Assembly: GCA_038200275.1 (NCBI GenBank)
Contig: JBBPYC010000017.1
Span: 1 to 43,664 of the forward strand
Direction of reading: 5' to 3'
Source: JBBPYC01 sp038200275
Lineage (GTDB): Bacteria; Pseudomonadota; Gammaproteobacteria; Burkholderiales; Burkholderiaceae_C
Length of the DNA stretch: 43,664 nucleotides
Below the pieces are notes generated by a model. That model searched no databases and was not told the DNA's origin. It was given only the letters and a program-made list of their open reading frames with translations. This document shows positions 42,682 through 43,664 of the stretch, in pieces. Both the position numbers and the translations under genes were made by a program. Position 1 is the stretch's first letter, and each line of letters starts with the position of its first letter.

Positions 42682-43530
42682 ATGAACCGAAATCAGCATT
42701 CCCAAGAATTCCGAGAGCAAGCCCTGAGCAAAGTCCGCCACCGCGGCACGCGCAGCGTGCGCGATGTGGCCGACGAGTTGAACATGTCCACCGGCACCCT
42801 GAGGAAGTGGTGGGCCCGCTCCAATCGCAGTGCACCTGAGGCAATGCCTGCAGCCGAACTGCCCGGTGAACTGCCCGCCGATGCGTGGAGCGCGGGCCAG
42901 CGCTTGCTCGCCCTGCATGAGACGCACGGCCTTGCCGATGCTGATCTACACGCTTGGTGCCGCGAAAAGGGCTTATTCGAACATCAGCTCGTCGCTTGGC
43001 GCGAGGCGTTCTGCGCCGTTGCGCCTGAATCACGAGAATCCAAACTAGCGTTGCGCGAATTGCAGGCTCGCCACGAGGGGCTGCAGCGAGAGTTGCGCCG
43101 AAAAGAGAAGGCGCTGGCCGAAGCCGCAGCCTTCGCTGGTGCTGCAAAAAAAGTTCCAGGCGCTGTGGGACGGGACGGGGAAACATGCGCTCGCTTGGCC
43201 GAGCGTCAAGCTGTGCTGGCCCTTCTTGCCGAGGCCTGCGATGCCGGCCGCGCGGCTGGCAACAGCGTGCACCCAGATCGGCTTGAGCGAGCGCTCCGTG
43301 CAGCGCTGGAGTCGACCGGCTGCCCAGCGCGATGGCGATCTGCGCACGAGCGACAAACGCAGGCCGTCTGTACCGCTTGCTGCGCGAGGCGGGCCAACTC
43401 AGCCACCGCCGTCTGGTACGCGCGCCGCACCCGCGCAGCCGCCCGCGTGCACTGGTGGCCTCCAAGCCGGATGAGATCTACTGCTGGGACACTCAATCTA
43501 CGATCCGTGCGAGCGCTGCGTCCGGCCTGA
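42682..43530 (+). pseudogene. IS3-family transposase, decayed
   Basis: The ORF A part starts at ATG 42682 with an IS3-type helix-turn-helix (RSVRDVADELNMSTGTLRKWW near residue 25) and continues to LRRKEKALAEAAA. Near 43140 the frame must shift to read LQKKFQALW. A second shift joins LALLAEACDAG to LATACTQIGLSERSVQRW. A third leads to LYRLLREAGQLSHRRLV and PDEIYCWDT, where D would be the first catalytic acid of ORF B. The rest of ORF B, with the other two catalytic residues, is missing. The terminal inverted repeats were not resolved; the left end must lie between 42499 and 42681. The element cannot transpose by itself. Confidence 0.8.
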
Positions 43531-43664
43531 CCCGTGCTGGGATTGGTGTTGTGCCTTTGCGATGACCTGTCGGTCGGAATGCAGTGCTCACCCTCGGCAA
43601 TGCCGGGCCTGCCGCGAGTGACCTGATAGGAGCCTTGTGCTGCACCGTGAGTGTCCTGTCCTTC

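Noticed and set aside
43531..43664. Possible end of another insertion sequence at the right edge
   Set aside because: No inverted repeat or transposase codons could be recognised in the remaining bases.

Overview
The window reads as the chromosome of a high-GC betaproteobacterium of the order Burkholderiales, probably Comamonadaceae or a close relative. The basis is the Bug-type tripartite tricarboxylate receptor, the DUF3460-scpA pair, the aerobic benzoyl-CoA (box) cluster with a BoxR-type regulator, and the paired short intergenic repeats. Codon use is GC-rich at third positions throughout. Both ends carry broken insertion sequences: an IS630-type transposase tail at the left edge and a decayed IS3-type transposase at the right.

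Region 1 (1-8100) is a carboxylic or sugar-acid uptake and catabolism block. A Bug receptor and an IlvD/Edd dehydratase of the arabonate/xylonate type run leftwards, followed by a translationally coupled GST gene cut off by the IS630 element. A TRAP transporter (DctP, DctQ, DctM), a TauD/TfdA-type dioxygenase and a DHDPS-family lyase run rightwards. The dehydratase and lyase fit successive steps of a non-phosphorylative sugar-acid route; the substrate cannot be read from the sequence.

Region 2 (8270-19944) is mostly housekeeping: serS, a 3-oxoacid CoA-transferase (scoAB), scpA with DUF3460, a BamE-like lipoprotein and metG with a small coupled lipoprotein. Accessory and decayed genes lie between them: a globin-like lipoprotein lacking the expected haem-ligating histidine, an outer-membrane protein, a DUF1622 gene with a probably truncated partner, a badly decayed SulP transporter and an HD-domain protein.

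Region 3 (20272-24678) holds a three-gene unit, FecR-domain protein, OmpA-type lipoprotein and CHASE2/HD-GYP protein, placed between metG and apbC. It looks like an envelope-sensing cyclic-di-GMP module.

Region 4 (24764-34935) is the benzoate cluster. Leftwards run benzoate-CoA ligase, an alpha/beta hydrolase and a ModA-like binding protein with no signal peptide. Rightwards run boxR, then boxC, boxB, a broken hicA with an intact hicB, boxA, and an orphan ureD. Both box promoter regions carry TGCA-N6-TGCA sites of the type known for BoxR/BzdR, and boxC has a near-perfect sigma-70 promoter. Benzoate would be activated to benzoyl-CoA, epoxidised by BoxAB and ring-opened by BoxC. The later semialdehyde dehydrogenase and beta-oxidation genes are not in the window.

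Region 5 (34954-42498) holds transporters: a small membrane protein, two MFS carriers, an AI-2E/PerM-type exporter, and a nitrate/sulfonate/taurine-type ABC importer. Two copies of a 65-bp repeat lie just upstream of the first MFS gene and the ABC ATPase gene. No tRNA, rRNA or CRISPR was seen. The last 130 bases after the IS3 remnant hold nothing I can identify.
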